Assembly (NCBI RefSeq): GCF_034190915.1
Contig: NW_026947507.1
Location: 35,675,501 to 35,739,500 of the forward strand
Reading direction: 5' to 3'
DNA from: Cavia porcellus
Taxonomy: Eukaryota; Chordata; Mammalia; Rodentia; Caviidae
DNA length: 64,000 nucleotides
Shown: positions 23,672 to 35,385 of the stretch, one piece after another
Layout of the letters: each line of letters opens with the position of its first letter
Numbering within the stretch: the first letter of the stretch is position 1
Notes under the pieces: generated by a model
Databases searched by the model: none
The model's input: only the letters and a program-made list of their open reading frames with translations
What the model was told of the DNA's origin: nothing
Made by a program: the position numbers and the translations under genes

Positions 23672-23835
23672 ACCAAGTGTGATGGCGTATACCTGTAACC
23701 CCAGCATAGGATACCAAGGCAGTAGAATCACCATGAGTTCGTGGCCAGCCTAAGCTACACAGTGAATTAAAGGACAGCCTGAACTACCTTGTGAGACCCT
23801 ATCTCAAAAAAATAAAAAAATAAAAATAAAAAAGC
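23672..23835 (+). repeat. B1 SINE
   Basis: AAGTGTGATGGCGTATACCT through GAGACCCTATCTCAAAAAAA, with a simple A/T tail of AAATAAAAA units. Confidence 0.85.
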
Positions 23836-24520
23836 TTTTGCTGCATCTTCTTCAAGAATGAAAACCATTCTCAGCAGTCAGACTGTCGACATTCCAGAAA
23901 ATGTCGACATCCCTCTGAAGCGACACACACAGTTATTGTGAAAGGGCCCCAGGGGGCCCTGTGGAAGGACTTCAACCACATCAATGTAGGGCTCAATCTT
24001 CTTGGAAAGAAAAAGAAGAGGCTCCAGGTTAACAAATGGTGGGGAAACAGAAAGGAACTGGCTACCATTTGCATGATCTGTAGTCATGTGCAGAACATGA
24101 GCAAGGGTGTTAGGCTGGACTTCTGTTACAAGATGAGGTCTGTGTGTGCTCACTTCCGTCAACATCATTAAGCAGGAGAATGGGTCTCTTGTCAAAATCC
24201 AGAATTTCTTGGGTGAAAAATATATTCGCTAGGCTTGTATGAGGGCAGGTGTTGCTTGTTTAGTATCTCAGGCCCAGAAAGATGAACTAATCCTTGAAGG
24301 TAATGACATTGAACTTGCTTCAAATTCAGCTACTTTGATTCAGCAAGCCACAACAGTCAAAAACAAGGATATCAGAAAATTTTTGGATGGTATCTGTGTT
24401 TCTGGAAAGGAATCAGTCAGCAGCTGGATGAATAAAATCCCAGAGTTATTCAGCCACAGAAACAAGCTTCTGGATTGTAAGACCAATCTGTGATATTTTA
24501 ATGAGACAATAAAAGATCTT
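23836..24520 (+). pseudogene. RPL9 processed pseudogene
   Basis: An intronless copy of the mRNA for ribosomal protein L9 (uL6, large 60S subunit). The start codon is at 23858. Readable family segments include KTILS (N terminus), [103 protein letters not shown] and a C-terminal SWMNK region where the parent ends in acidic residues. It needs several frame changes: one in the first 30 codons, and one near 24170-24240 before the PGVACSVSQ-type block. An AATAAA lies at 24508, and the poly-A tail is obscured by an ID-like SINE. It is not expected to make functional L9. Confidence 0.93.
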
Positions 24521-24609
24521 TTTTTTTTTTTATCTGTACCGGGGATCGAACTCATGACCACCTGCTTGCAAGGCAGGTGCTTATGCCACTGAGCTAAATC
24601 CCCAGCCCC
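24521..24609 (-). repeat. ID-like SINE (antisense) in the RPL9 retrocopy tail
   Basis: A poly-T head is followed by TACCGGGGATCGAACTCATG, CTTGCAAGGCAGGTGCTTAT and AATCCCCAGCCCC. AAAAGATCTT before it and AAAAAAGATG after it suggest a target duplication within the pseudogene poly-A region. Confidence 0.85.
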
Positions 24610-24877
24610 CAAAAAAGATGTTTACTAAAAAAAATCTTAAGAGTGCCTAACTTTAACCTTTACCGTAACCTTTAGTTCCATAAGAAACTTAGAGGGTGTG
24701 TATTGAATGTGCTGTTGTCATGTGGGCAGAACGCCTTGCATGTTATAAGTGAAGATTTTTTTGTGTATGTTGTGCTATTGGTATTTTCATTGTAGTTCAT
24801 AAATTTATTTCTGTTGTTCTTTTTTAGACTTTGTACACTAGGAACCAATCAGTGTTGAAAATTTTGTTGCCTTTGTT

Positions 24878-24962
24878 CTTTTTTTTTTTGGTATTGGGGA
24901 TTGAACTCATGACCTTGTGCTTGCCAGGCAGGTACTTATGCCACTGAGCTAGACCTCCAGCT
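24878..24962 (-). repeat. ID-like SINE (antisense)
   Basis: TTTTTTGGTATTGGGGATTG, CTTGCCAGGCAGGTACTTAT, ending AGACCTCCAGC. Confidence 0.85.
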
Positions 24963-25214
24963 TTTTGTTGCTTTTGTATAAGCACTCAATAAATATTAAA
25001 AACACACTTTATGTTTGTGACTTTTTCTTTTAAGTAGTCATTGTTTAATGAAACTCATAAAATTAACAATTCATCAATAGAAATATTCAAAGAATAAATG
25101 TGGGTATGATAGACCCATGTTTATGCTCCTTGACAACAAAATTAGTCTTATCCCCCAAGGGCAAGCATTAGGTCTCTATATTTCTTATAGAATTCAGCAG
25201 TTGAGTCCAACAGG

Positions 25215-25625
25215 GCTTTTTTTTTTTTTTTTTTTTTTGGCTTTTCTTTGTTCGTAGGTTTTTAATTACATCTTCAATTTTATTAAATGATACTGGTTTA
25301 TTTAGAATTTTTATATCTTCTTGATTCAGTTTTGGTAATTCAATATATATAGGAATCTCTCCATTTATTTGTTTTCCATCTTGCTAGAATATAAGTTCTT
25401 GAAGTAGGTGCTGCTGATCGTCTGGTTTTTTTGCAGGATCTGCTGTGATTTTACCCTTTTCATTCCTAATTGCATGGATTTGAGTCTTTTTTTTCTTTCT
25501 TGGTAAAGTTAGCTAAGGATTTATCAACTTAATTTACTCTTTCAAAGAACCAACTTCTCATTCATTGTTTTTTTTTATTAGTCTCTGCTACATAGCTAGT
25601 ATGCTGTTCTGTTTTTGTAAATTCT
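25215..25625 (-). mobile_element. LINE-1 ORF2 internal fragment (antisense)
   Basis: Antisense L1 reverse-transcriptase region. Landmarks are TTTAATTACATCTTCAATTT, TTCAATATATATAGGAATCT, TTACCCTTTTCATTCCTAAT and CTTTCAAAGAACCAACTTCT. It has stops and indels in all frames. It begins with a run of about 20 T at 25219-25238. Confidence 0.85.
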
Positions 25626-25919
25626 ATTTGAAAAATACAAAAGGTTTTTTTAAAAGCTTATAAACCCTCATTTATAGTAATGTATGAGCAATGTTTGTTA
25701 AACTTATTTCCACATCTGAGGTTTGTTTTTGATAAGTTAAGACATAAAGCCAATAATCACCTCTAATTTCTGGATGCTTTTCTGACCTGTAGAAACAGGC
25801 AATTTTTCTGCTTACTGATATCAGCAGAATTCCTCTTCTGTGAGTTCTGGTCAGATTGATTGCAATCACTAGTGCAGTTCATTTACAATAGAATTATTTA
25901 CATTTCTAACATCAAATGT

Positions 25920-26020
25920 TTTTTTGTCTTGTTTCTTTTTTATCAGTACCAGGGATCAAACTCACGACCACACACTTGCAAGGCAGGTGCTTATGCCGCT
26001 GAGCTAAATCCCCAGCCCCT
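25920..26020 (-). repeat. ID-like SINE with 18-bp target duplication
   Basis: AATTATTTACATTTCTAA occurs at 25892-25909 and exactly again at 26021-26038. The SINE body is antisense (CACACTTGCAAGGCAGGTGC, ending CCCCAGCCCC). About nine bases (25910-25918) lie between the left duplication and the T-rich tail. Confidence 0.9.
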
Positions 26021-26639
26021 AATTATTTACATTTCTAAAGTAATTTTATTTTTTTGGAAATAATACAGTAGGTAATGTGTTACAAAATTTAAAAAAGTGG
26101 TTAGCAAAAAGTGTTCTTTCTATCCCTAACTATCAGTCACCAGTTCTGTGCTTTGGAAATGTTGAAGACCACCGGAACAAGTTTGTGGTCAAAACTAAGT
26201 TTAATTTATTTAGTTGTTGCAGAAAAGATTGACATGCTCCTGAAGAACTATGAGAACTATAGAGCACCTCAGAAGAAAGGAGTTAGGAGAAGGACAGAAG
26301 AGGCATAGAAACTGTGATTTGTCATGGAGTGAGTTAGCATGGAAGTCAGCAGCCTGGCCAGGGCTGACTAGAAGCTGTAGCTTGGGGGACTTGTTGGAAC
26401 AGTGGCTCTGCCTGTCAGCCACTCCACTCCCAGAAAAGTTGCTATTATCTTAGTTTGTCTGTGGTCTTGGAACATACATGTTTGGGTGGGCTGACATTTA
26501 AAAAAAGGGATTGTACTTAGATGCTCTGTGATGTTCATTGTGGTTTCCATTTATCTGTTTTGCAAATCTTAGTATTGTGAGCATTTCTGAGCAGTTTGTG
26601 GTTTCTGTTTAAGTCTCAATCTCTGCTTGTGATCATTCT

Positions 26640-27060
26640 TCAGCTAAACTGGTAGGTCTGCCATGTAGAGGAAGAGCAGTCAAGATTCTTCTGTGACTTG
26701 GTAGATTGTGAATGTTTACCAGTCTTTTGATGGTAGATATTTTGACATCTACAACATTGGGCCTCTTGGCTCGTTATTCTTTGATGATCACTTGTTATAT
26801 CACCTGGCCTGACAGTGGCTATACAGCAGCATTTATGACTGGAGAGCATACATTTGGAATGCATAGAGGACAGAAACTCAGACAAGGATTATTAGTGAAG
26901 TTTGAAATAAGGCTCCCCAGATAACCTATCTATTTGGATCTTTCTTTCACAACCAAGTAAGTTTTAAAAAATCTGAAAGTAGATTATTCCATGTTATAAA
27001 TTTCTGAGTAAGTGATCTGATATTTGATGCTTGTCAGTAGTGCACACCAGGGCCAGGAGT
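26640..27060. other. Unrecognised intronic stretch with retrocopy-like texture
   Basis: Between the flanking AT-rich blocks this stretch has coding-like composition and broken open frames (for example 26712-26924 +), but no family is recognised. It could be an eroded retrocopy or an unrecognised LTR. No poly-A tail or target duplication is seen. Confidence 0.25.
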
Positions 27061-27857
27061 CTTAGAAGATCTGCAACTCATCCATCATCAAATCTTTTAA
27101 TGTCTGAAAGTGTAAGCCACAGTATTTCCTGTGTGTCATCTTGGTAATTCTTGGTTGTTAAAAAGTGTAACTTAAATTCAAAATTGAATTTTTAAATATT
27201 ACTGGTTAAAGTCACTCTGGGGTGCAGCTCTGTTCAGTTGAGAAAAATCTTTCTTTGTTTAATTATAAAATTGATTTACATAGAAAAAGTGATCCACAGA
27301 GGGGTTGCCTTTTTTTCCTGCGGACATCTGTTACTTTGTCTTCTAATAAACTTTACAAAAACTCAAAAAATTGGAATGTAAGCAAAGAAGATAAAAATAT
27401 AATGTCATCTGTTATCCAAACAACACTGCTTATACTTAACATTATTTTCTTTCAGGTTATATTACTCACTAAGAATATCATTATGATCATGTGGTATACA
27501 TGTAATTATATATGCTGACTCCTTTAAATATATCTTTCCTGATTATGAAAGCACTTTAGGGTCATTGGCAAACAGTTGAAAGGAAAATAGAATAGAACAA
27601 TGTAGAATCTTGTTACCAGCATTTTACTTGGATGTATTTCCTTACTGTATTTTCTAATGCAATTTAACTCATGGTTCAAATCATGCTGTATGGGTTTATT
27701 TATAAGTGAACACTGCAGCAGTTGTTAATATTAAATATGGAACATTTGACTTCTTATCTGGTAAGTTTTCATATTCTAAGCTTTGAAAATGACTTCATTG
27801 ATTATACTGTAGATGAATTATTTGACTCATAAATATACTTTTAAAAATTTTATGTGA

Positions 27858-28002
27858 GCCAGGTATGGTAGTCCATACCTGGAATCCCAGCACTTGGGAG
27901 GCTAAGACGGGAGAATCACTGAGTTTGAGACCAGTGTGGGCCATATAGTGAGCTCGAGGTCAGGCTGAACTATATAGCCAAGACCTGGTCTCCAAAAAAA
28001 AT
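27858..28002 (+). repeat. B1 SINE
   Basis: GAGCCAGGTATGGTAGTCCA, GCACTTGGGAGGCTAAGACG, then CAAGACCTGGTCTCC. Confidence 0.85.
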
Positions 28003-28411
28003 TTTTTTTATATTGAATGTATACATACATAAATGCTTACAATTAATATTTAATAAAGTAATTTTTTAAAGCCCTGTTGTCTCTCTAAATTGACTTAATC
28101 CCCAGAAAGCTGAATTTTCACACATCTTAAACACTATAATGGGTGAAGGATGGCAGTATTTACACCCCTCTTCCCGTTTGCCCCTTGAGAAAAGACCCAT
28201 GGCTCTGGTATTCTAGTGAGGGATGGTAGCTCAGGATAAGAAATAAATGGCAGAATAAAACAGCACAATATGCCTCATTCCTCCTTTTTTCTTGATTTAT
28301 TATAATAATCATAATGCTAGAATATCTCAGTTAAAGGTAGACACTAGTACTGAACCTCAGTGCAGTATTTTCTTGCAAGAACATTGACAGAGCTATCCCA
28401 CTATGTGAAAT

Positions 28412-28775
28412 TTTTTTTGAACCAAGATCAAACTCATGACCTTGCATTTGCCAGGCAGACATTTGTGCCACTCAGCTAAATCCCTTATAAAGCCCCAAAG
28501 GGTTTTTTTTTTTTTTTTGGTACCAGGGATCAAACTTACAACCTTGCACTTGCCAGACAGGCACTTATACCACTGAGCTAAATCCCTGGCCTTGAATTTT
28601 TTTAAATACAGAAAATCGTTATTTTAGTTACAAAAATATTTTGTTATTGCTTAATATATTTATTTAAAAATGAATATGACAGTTTATTATTTTGTGGTGC
28701 TGGGGATCAAAATGAGGGCGTTGAGCAAATGAGGCAAGTACTATACTGCCAAGCTACATTCCCTGGCCCTCCTCC
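28412..28775 (-). repeat. Three antisense ID-like SINEs in a row
   Basis: Bodies lie at about 28412-28484 (TTTTTTTTGAACCAAGATCA), 28501-28592 (a long T tail, then GGTACCAGGGATCAAACTTA) and 28694-28772 (degenerate, GGTGCTGGGGATCAAAATGA). The different divergence implies separate insertions. Confidence 0.75.
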
Positions 28776-29681
28776 TGTTTTTAGGAATAGAAAGGAGGAA
28801 AAGACCAATGACACCATGGTAAATTCCCTAGCAATCTATGCTGTCTTCACCTAGTCTTGAGATCACTGGTTTAGCTGACTGTTATTATTAATGAGAGCCC
28901 CATCCTGCTGGAGAACGGGTGTTGAGGAGGCTAAGGTAGCCGCTGCAGTCACTTCTGCAGTGTTCTGTTGGTAGAATTAAAGTGGGTCACTAAGCCCAGC
29001 TCCAATTCCAGGGGAAGAGAATAACATTCCAGTCACATTGCCAAAGAGTATATGTGATGAGAAATATTATTGTCGCCATTTTTGGAAAATAAAATCTTGC
29101 TGTAGATAGGGAAAATAACAAAATATTTAACAACTGAGATTTCCCAAAATTGAAGATTGGTTAAATAAATTATATCTACCTGAGAAAATGTTGTATGGGA
29201 TTTTAAAAATGTCTATGTATGCTTTATGCACTAAGCTATTATGTGCCTTGATCAAAACTTACTTTGTTAGGAACTGGGACAATGCTAACATGTAGTAGTA
29301 ATTTAGCAAGACTACAGTTTTCTTATTGGGGAATTGATTTCAGAAATCCTTGCAGCCAACAAAATCTCATTTCCTTATATAAAATGGTGTACATTTTGCA
29401 CATAACCTATGCATATCCTCTGTGTACTTTAAATCAACCCTTAGACTACTTATAATACTTATTATAATGTAAATGTTGTATAGATATACTGTAGTATTTC
29501 AGGAATAATGACAAAGTCTCCATCTTGGTATCAATACTAACACAGTTTTTTTTTCTGAATATTTTTGATCAGTGTTGTTTGAGTTGATGGATATGGAACC
29601 CATGTATGTGGAAAACCGAGTGTTCTTGAGTGAATTCCTTGATGGTACTGTTGTCAGTCATTTGTAGTGTTTTCATCTTTG

Positions 29682-29757
29682 CAGTAATGGGGATTGAACC
29701 CAGTACTTTGTGCATGTTAGACAAGTATTCTACCTCTGAGCTAAATCCTCAGGCCCT
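29682..29757 (-). repeat. ID-like SINE (antisense)
   Basis: GTAATGGGGATTGAACCCAG, GTGCATGTTAGACAAGTATT, ending AATCCTCAGGCCC. Confidence 0.75.
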
Positions 29758-29818
29758 ATTTGTAGCTTTTATAGTAAGAATTTTCATTTCATTCTGTTTT
29801 ATGTGTTTCAGATATTGT

Positions 29819-30142
29819 TTAGTTCGTTTGGGATGCTATAGCAAAACATCTTCAACTGGATAGATATAAATAACAAGAATTCACTTTTTATACTTGCAGA
29901 AGCTGGGAAGTCTGCAATGAGGGTGTCAGCAGATGTGGAGTGTTTGGTGAGAGGTCTGTTCCTCCTGCACAGTACCTTTCATATGTCTTCACAGGGTCGA
30001 AGGCGTAGACAAGCTCCCTCAGGCCTCTTTTATAAGAGTGCTAATCCCATTTGTAAGACAGAGTCCTTAAGACCTGGTACCTCCAGGAGGCCTCACCCTT
30101 TGATACCACTGCACTGGGGATTAGCTTTCAACATGTGAAGCT
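29819..30142 (-). mobile_element. MLT1/MaLR-type LTR (antisense)
   Basis: TTAGTTCGTTTGGGATGCTA, ATAGCAAAACATCTTCAACT, AGAAGCTGGGAAGTCTGCAA, AGGGTGTCAGCAGATGTGGA and GGGGATTAGCTTTCAACATG are, in order, the antisense of a mammalian MaLR LTR. It is old and diverged, with no internal region. Confidence 0.7.
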
Positions 30143-30392
30143 GGTGGGGGCCGCTATAGAGATAGTACCGCAAGGGAAAGATGAAAGATAAAATCAATAG
30201 TAAAAAAAAGCATAGATTATGAGGGGGGGACACACAAACTCAGATCAGAGCAGGTATTAAGTGATTGTGTTAGGACTTGCTAGTCATTTTAACAAGAACC
30301 TTGGCATTTAATTTATTCAACTTCCATATCAAACAAAAAATGTGTATTTTTCATCAGTAGTTGATTATTTATTCATATTTATGTATTTATTT

Positions 30393-30470
30393 ATTTGGTA
30401 CCGGGTATTGAACTCATCTGTGCTTGCCAGGCAGGCACTTATGCCACTGAGCTACATCCCTGGCGCTTCT
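30393..30470 (-). repeat. ID-like SINE (antisense, shortened)
   Basis: TTTGGTACCGGGTATTGAAC is followed by GTGCTTGCCAGGCAGGCACT. A few bases are missing between them. It ends in CATCCCTGGCGC. Confidence 0.8.
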
Positions 30471-30754
30471 GTGTGTTTAAACGAATCATTAGTTGTGTTT
30501 TACAGCTAACAAATCAGAGAATATTTGTGAGATTTCTAATATAGTATCCAAATTATTTGTAAAACATAGGGACTATGTATTCTTAATATTTTGCCTATTT
30601 TTATTTTTAATAAAAAAATAAAGTTTTTGCCTGTAATAATTTATATATTCATTTGGTAACAGCTTGAAAAATAGAGGGAAGTCCATTTAAAATGGGCTGT
30701 TACTTTAAGGTCTTATTGGAGGCATTGCTAACTTGGCCTTTCTCTCTATATATA

Positions 30755-30908
30755 GTTTTGCTTTGCTTTGTTTTTGAGACAGGCTCTTACTGTGTAGTCC
30801 AGGGTGGGTTTGATCTCACTTTGTAGCCCAGGCTAATCTCAATAGTGATCCTTCTACCTCATTCTCCCGAATGCTAGAATGATAGGCATGTACCACCATG
30901 TCGAACTC
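30755..30908 (-). repeat. B1 SINE (antisense)
   Basis: TTTTTGAGACAGGCTCTTAC through CATGTACCACCATGTCGAAC. Confidence 0.8.
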
Positions 30909-30999
30909 TTTTTTTCTCCTTTAGAGAAAATATGACATTCTGTTTTTAAGAAACAGTTCTAGCGATATTCCTATTTTCTCATGCTTTCACAAAATTTTG

Positions 31000-31617
31000 C
31001 ACTTCTCATCAATAGAGTCTGTCTCCTCCACCTTTAAACTTGGGCAAGCTTGTGACTGCTCCCACCAGTTGACTCTAGGGGAGTGATGTGATAGTATTTC
31101 CGAGGCTGCAGTAAAAGAAGATACAGCTTCTGCTGTGACAGTGAACCCCTGGTGACCCAGCTACCTGGGAGGCTGACGAGGAAGGATTGCTTAGCTCAGG
31201 AGTTCACTACCAGATTGGGAACCTCATCTTCAGCAAAACAGAACAGAAGAAAACTGCTTCCTCCTGGCTGTTTTTCTTGTGATGCTTGCTTGTTCTTGAA
31301 ACTCAGTTACCTTGTTGGGAGAAAGCTTAGTCATGTGAAGAGGCTGCATGTGTATCTTCCCGGCAAAAACCTAATTGAAGCCTTAGCCAACAGCAAGCAA
31401 TAACCACCAGATGAGTGAGCAAGTGAACAAGCAACCAGACAACAAGCCTAACGTGGGCTGCAAGTACCCATTTGTGAAGCAGAGACAAGGCAGCCCTACT
31501 GTGTCTCATCTGCCTTCATGATTACCTATGGGGAAGGACAGGAAGGAGATAACCCAGTGGTTTTATCCACTAAGTTTTGGGGTAATTTGTTATGCTGCAA
31601 TAGATAACTAGCACATA
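31000..31617 (+). mobile_element. MLT1-type LTR (sense), interrupted by a 7SL-like monomer
   Basis: Recognised by TTGACTCTAGGGGAGTGATG near the start and by CCACTAAGTTTTGGGGTAAT, then GCTGCAATAGATAACTAGCA, at the end. This is a typical MaLR R/U5 terminus. The element is old; the left boundary is approximate. Confidence 0.65.
31138..31245 (+). repeat. 7SL-like monomer SINE
   Basis: GACCCAGCTACCTGGGAGGC, then GGATTGCTTAGCTCAGGAGT, keeps the 7SL/FLAM-type wording. B1 copies nearby use a CCAGCACTC form instead. It lies inside the LTR at 31000-31617. Confidence 0.55.
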
Positions 31618-32035
31618 CAATTTCTAGAGAATCATCAGAGGAAAACAACCAAAGATTAGGATAGATATCTTTATAGCAGCATAATTTATAATAGTAAATG
31701 AAATTTTTTGAAATAGTTCGATAGTCCAACAGTAAGAAATTGTTGAAGTAAGTTATGATTCATACATATATTACTATTCTAAAGTATATATTTTCAAAAA
31801 GAGGGTTTGAGAAATTGCTATGCAGCCAGTTCTGATTGTCCAAATCCATAAAATTATATTCTTAATGTAAACAAAGATGGTTAATAGTAAAGAATATAGA
31901 TCTGATAAAGGACACCTACCCAGGATATGTAAGAACATTTACCATAAAAAAAAAGAACATTTACCATTCAATGAAAAATATTGTTATAAACTTGTTTATT
32001 CTATTTTTTATTTTCAAAATTTTCTAAGACAATTT

Positions 32036-32168
32036 TTTTGAGATAGCATTCTCTGTGTATAGTCCAGGTCAGCTTTGACCTTGCTATGTTATGCAGGCTG
32101 ACCTTGAACTTGTGATCCTCTTGCCTCAACCTACTAGTACTAGAATTGTAGATTACCACACCTGGCTT
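32036..32168 (-). repeat. B1 SINE (antisense)
   Basis: TTTTTGAGATAGCATTCTCT through GTAGATTACCACACCTGGCT. Confidence 0.75.
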
Positions 32169-32223
32169 ACATTTGTTAAATAATCAAAAATTAGAACAAG
32201 GTTGTCAAAAAAATAGGTACCCA

Positions 32224-32420
32224 AGGGGCTGGGGATTTAGCTCAGCGGCATAAGCACCTGCCTTGAAAGCAGGCAGTTGTGAGTTCGATCCCTGGTACCG
32301 ATAAAAATGAAAAAAAGCCAAAAAAAAAAAAAATAGGTATCCAAATGGCTGGGGGAAGAGCTCAGTGGCAGGGTACTTGCCTAAATGCATAAAGCCCTGG
32401 GTTGAATCCCTGGTACTGAA
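32224..32420 (+). repeat. Two sense ID-like SINEs
   Basis: The first is well preserved: GGGGCTGGGGATTTAGCTCA, GCATAAGCACCTGCCTTG, GATCCCTGGTACCGATAAAA. The second (about 32347-32420) is more diverged: GGGGGAAGAGCTCAGTGGCA. GTACCCAA at 32218 and GTATCCAA at 32337 look like a target duplication of the first. Confidence 0.85.
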
Positions 32421-32517
32421 AAAATTTCAGTGTCACTATGGCAGGTTATTACCATACTAAACTGTACATCTCCAGAGTTAAAGAAAGAAGAGTTTAAAAA
32501 AAAAGAGGATATTTTAT

Positions 32518-32540
32518 ATATTATATATATATATATATAT

Positions 32541-32584
<44 letters not shown>

Positions 32585-32586
32585 AT
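32518..32586. repeat. (TA)n(GA)n microsatellite
   Basis: Two TA runs separated by TTATAT are followed by a GAGAGA run at 32562-32584. Confidence 0.95.
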
Positions 32587-32704
32587 GAAATTAGGGGGAA
32601 AGTTGTATTTATTGTGATTAAATTAGAGCAGTGCTGCTCAATCTGCATGTTAAGGCTTCATATTAGGATCTTCTGGGAAAATTTCTGAAAATACCAATTT
32701 CTGG

Positions 32705-33651
32705 AGTAAAACATTTTTAAAATTTTTTTAAAAAGAGAATGAAACAAAAGAAAACAAAACAAAGTAGAACAGAGTAAAACAATGCAAATAACACAGAATT
32801 TCAGAAAAAGACAGTAGGAAATCAACAGTAGCTCTTGTTTTCTTCAAAATAGTTGTCCATACCTTAACACAGAATAAATATTACATATCAAAATAGTATA
32901 AAAGCAATCAAAACACAAGAATGAGAGCCTTAAGGGCTTTCAAGACCAGACACTAGGAAATCAATAATGGCTACCATAATGTCTCTTGTTTTCTTCAAAA
33001 TAGCTATCCATATCTTCATGAATATTGAAATCAAGTAATTAAAAACAGACTAAAAACCAATCAAAACCAAGAATAAAAGCATTATTGGCTTTTGAATCAA
33101 AATAATAGGAAGCCATCAATGGCTACCATTGTGTCTGGTTTTCTTTACTGTAGTTGTTCATACTATCACACACACTAAAATCAATTCTTGTAAACTCTTC
33201 AGGTGAAGTTCTAGGCTTATATAAGCATATACGTGTACATCTTTCCTTTCCATATTAGAGGAAAAACAAAACAATAAATAATTATATCTAAGAGCCCAAG
33301 ACAGTACAATGTAGGTTTTCAAAACAAGGTGGTAGGAATGTTAGCAATTTTTGTTTTGCATAGTTGTCTTCATAAGTCTTATTTGAATTACCAGATGTAG
33401 TCATGCAAAATTGATCTAATCCTACAGATGTTACCTGTTTTGTTCCAAGAACTAATAGAATTAGTAGTATAATCATCTTAGTGTATATATACCCGTAATT
33501 GTATATATATACAAATTTATATCTTATTTTGTTTCTCTATCTTTTCTCTTTTTCCCTGAGTTATTTTTTCCTCTTTGAGCAGTTTCTTACCCTTTCACAA
33601 TATTTATTGAAGATTTTGTATCTTATTTACCCTTTCAGGGAGACAGTATAC
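32705..33651 (-). mobile_element. LINE 3'-end insertion with tandem 3'-UTR modules and 20-bp target duplication
   Basis: CTGAAAATACCAATTTCTGG is at 32685-32704 and again, identically, at 33652-33671. The insert is oriented minus: an A/T tail reads as TTTTTAAAATTTTTTT at its left edge. Inside are about three diverged tandem modules, each with GGCTACCAT or AGTAGCTCT before TTGTTTTCTTCAAAATAG, plus a CAATCAAAACCAAGAATAAA-type segment. Its right part (33480-33640) matches L1 3'-UTR sequence seen at 6040-6150. The insert contains no ORF and is 5'-truncated. Confidence 0.85.
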
Positions 33652-33999
33652 CTGAAAATACCAATTTCTGGGTCACCAAACTAAAACCAATTAGATCAGA
33701 ATCTCTAAAAATTACATAAGAGCATTGTATTTTCAGAAGCTTCCTAGGTAATTCTAATGTGCCATTAGGGTTAGGAATCAGTGAATTAGAAGTGTTTCTT
33801 ACACCTAATGTACATATGAGGATCTTGTTAAAATCCTAATTTTGATTTCAGGAGGTCTCAGTGAGGGCCATATTTGTGCATTTTCGAGAAGCTTCCTGAT
33901 GCTGGTGATTATCAAACTATACTTTAGATAGCAAAGAATTTTAGGATAAAATGTTGAGCAGGAGTCGCCTTTGCATGAATGGTAGCAGAATTCAACAAT

Positions 34000-34142
34000 T
34001 TTTGGCTGGGCTTGGTGGTATGTATGTGTAATCCCAGCACTCCAGAGACTGAGGCAAGAGGATGGTCCTGTGTTGGATGCCAGCCTGGGGCTGCATACTG
34101 AGTTCAAGGCCTCCAAAACTACATAGGGAGACCCTGTCTCAA
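34000..34142 (+). repeat. B1 SINE
   Basis: GGCTGGGCTTGGTGGTATGT through GGGAGACCCTGTCTCAACCA. Confidence 0.85.
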
Positions 34143-34769
34143 CCAACCAGCAGTTTTTGTTTGTTTGTTTTTTTAACTAGGCTCAGGTTAGGGTCCACAT
34201 GTCTAACAAAGACCATGTATACAGTATTTAAATACCTGTGTAAATAAATACTTCAGAGAACTAAATTGTTTCTGCTGGACAGTGGTAAAGGAAGAGGCCT
34301 TTGTTTTGTTTAGGTAAAAGTTTAGGGACGAGATCTTTGATGAGGTAGCATTTGAGCAGGGGATTTAGTCAAATGAAGTGAAATGTCATGTGTATCAGCA
34401 TCCAAACTAGTTCTACACTATTGTCACGCGGTTACTCAAGTAGCACAGTTCTTCCTTCATCTTTAATGTAATTCTGTGATTTGATAAACCACAACTCTTA
34501 TAAACAACCAACCAAAACAGTGGCTGTAAGCCATGTCATTTATCCAGGGATATGATAATTCAGGGGCCCTGAAGTTACAGTACTTACTTGATATTTTAAA
34601 TTTGAATGGTAGAAAGTAGGGGGAAATGAGTAAAATGTAGTCAGGTGATGAATGGTAGATGAAATTGCTGATTACCATAGATTTGTTGTATTTTTACTTA
34701 AAATTCCTTAAACCATTTTTCTGCTTTTTTATTTTCTGATGCTTCTGATTCTGATTCTTCTGATTTTTC

Positions 34770-35062
34770 TTTTTTGATTCTGAAGATTAAACCCAAAGTC
34801 TTAGTACTGAGATTCATACCCAGCCATTTTTCACTTTTTATTTTGAGACAGGGTTTTGCTGAAATCCTGTATTGCCCAGCTGGGTACAAATTGGTAGTCT
34901 TCCTGCCTAAATCTCCCAGAGTGCTGGGATTTGAGCCAATATGCCCCACTCTTTTTTTTCTTTTTTCTTTTTTTTAGACAGATTTGTGAAATTGCTCTAT
35001 GCAATCCTCCTGCCTCAGCCTCCCTAATAGTTCTGATTACAGGCATGGACAACCACTCCCAG
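34770..35062 (-). repeat. Antisense ID-like and two B1-like pieces
   Basis: A degenerate ID-like body (34775-34826) is followed by a monomeric B1 (34838-34952, TTTTGAGACAGGGTTTTGCT). A second B1 lacking its middle (34968-35062, CCTCCTGCCTCAGCCTCCCT) follows. Confidence 0.7.
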
Positions 35063-35385
35063 TTTTGGATTGGTTATTTAAATCATGACCCTTGAGACAA
35101 AGGAGGGTGCTGTTAATAATTACATCAGGACAAAAAGCTATAAACTGGGAATATCCAGTAGGCAGACAAGGACATATTATCATTTTGTGTTTGGGGCACA
35201 TTTTAGGAAAAAAAATGATCTTAGAGTTGAATTTGAAAGTTCTGTTATTTGCTTTTATGACTGATCTTAGCCAGATTTCCTTGTTAGCCTTCTCAGGAAA
35301 GTGTATGTTCTCATAATACCACCACCAACCTCAGTTTTAGAGTGTGTACAATTATGCAGAAGAAAAAAAGAATTTAGGACTTCTT

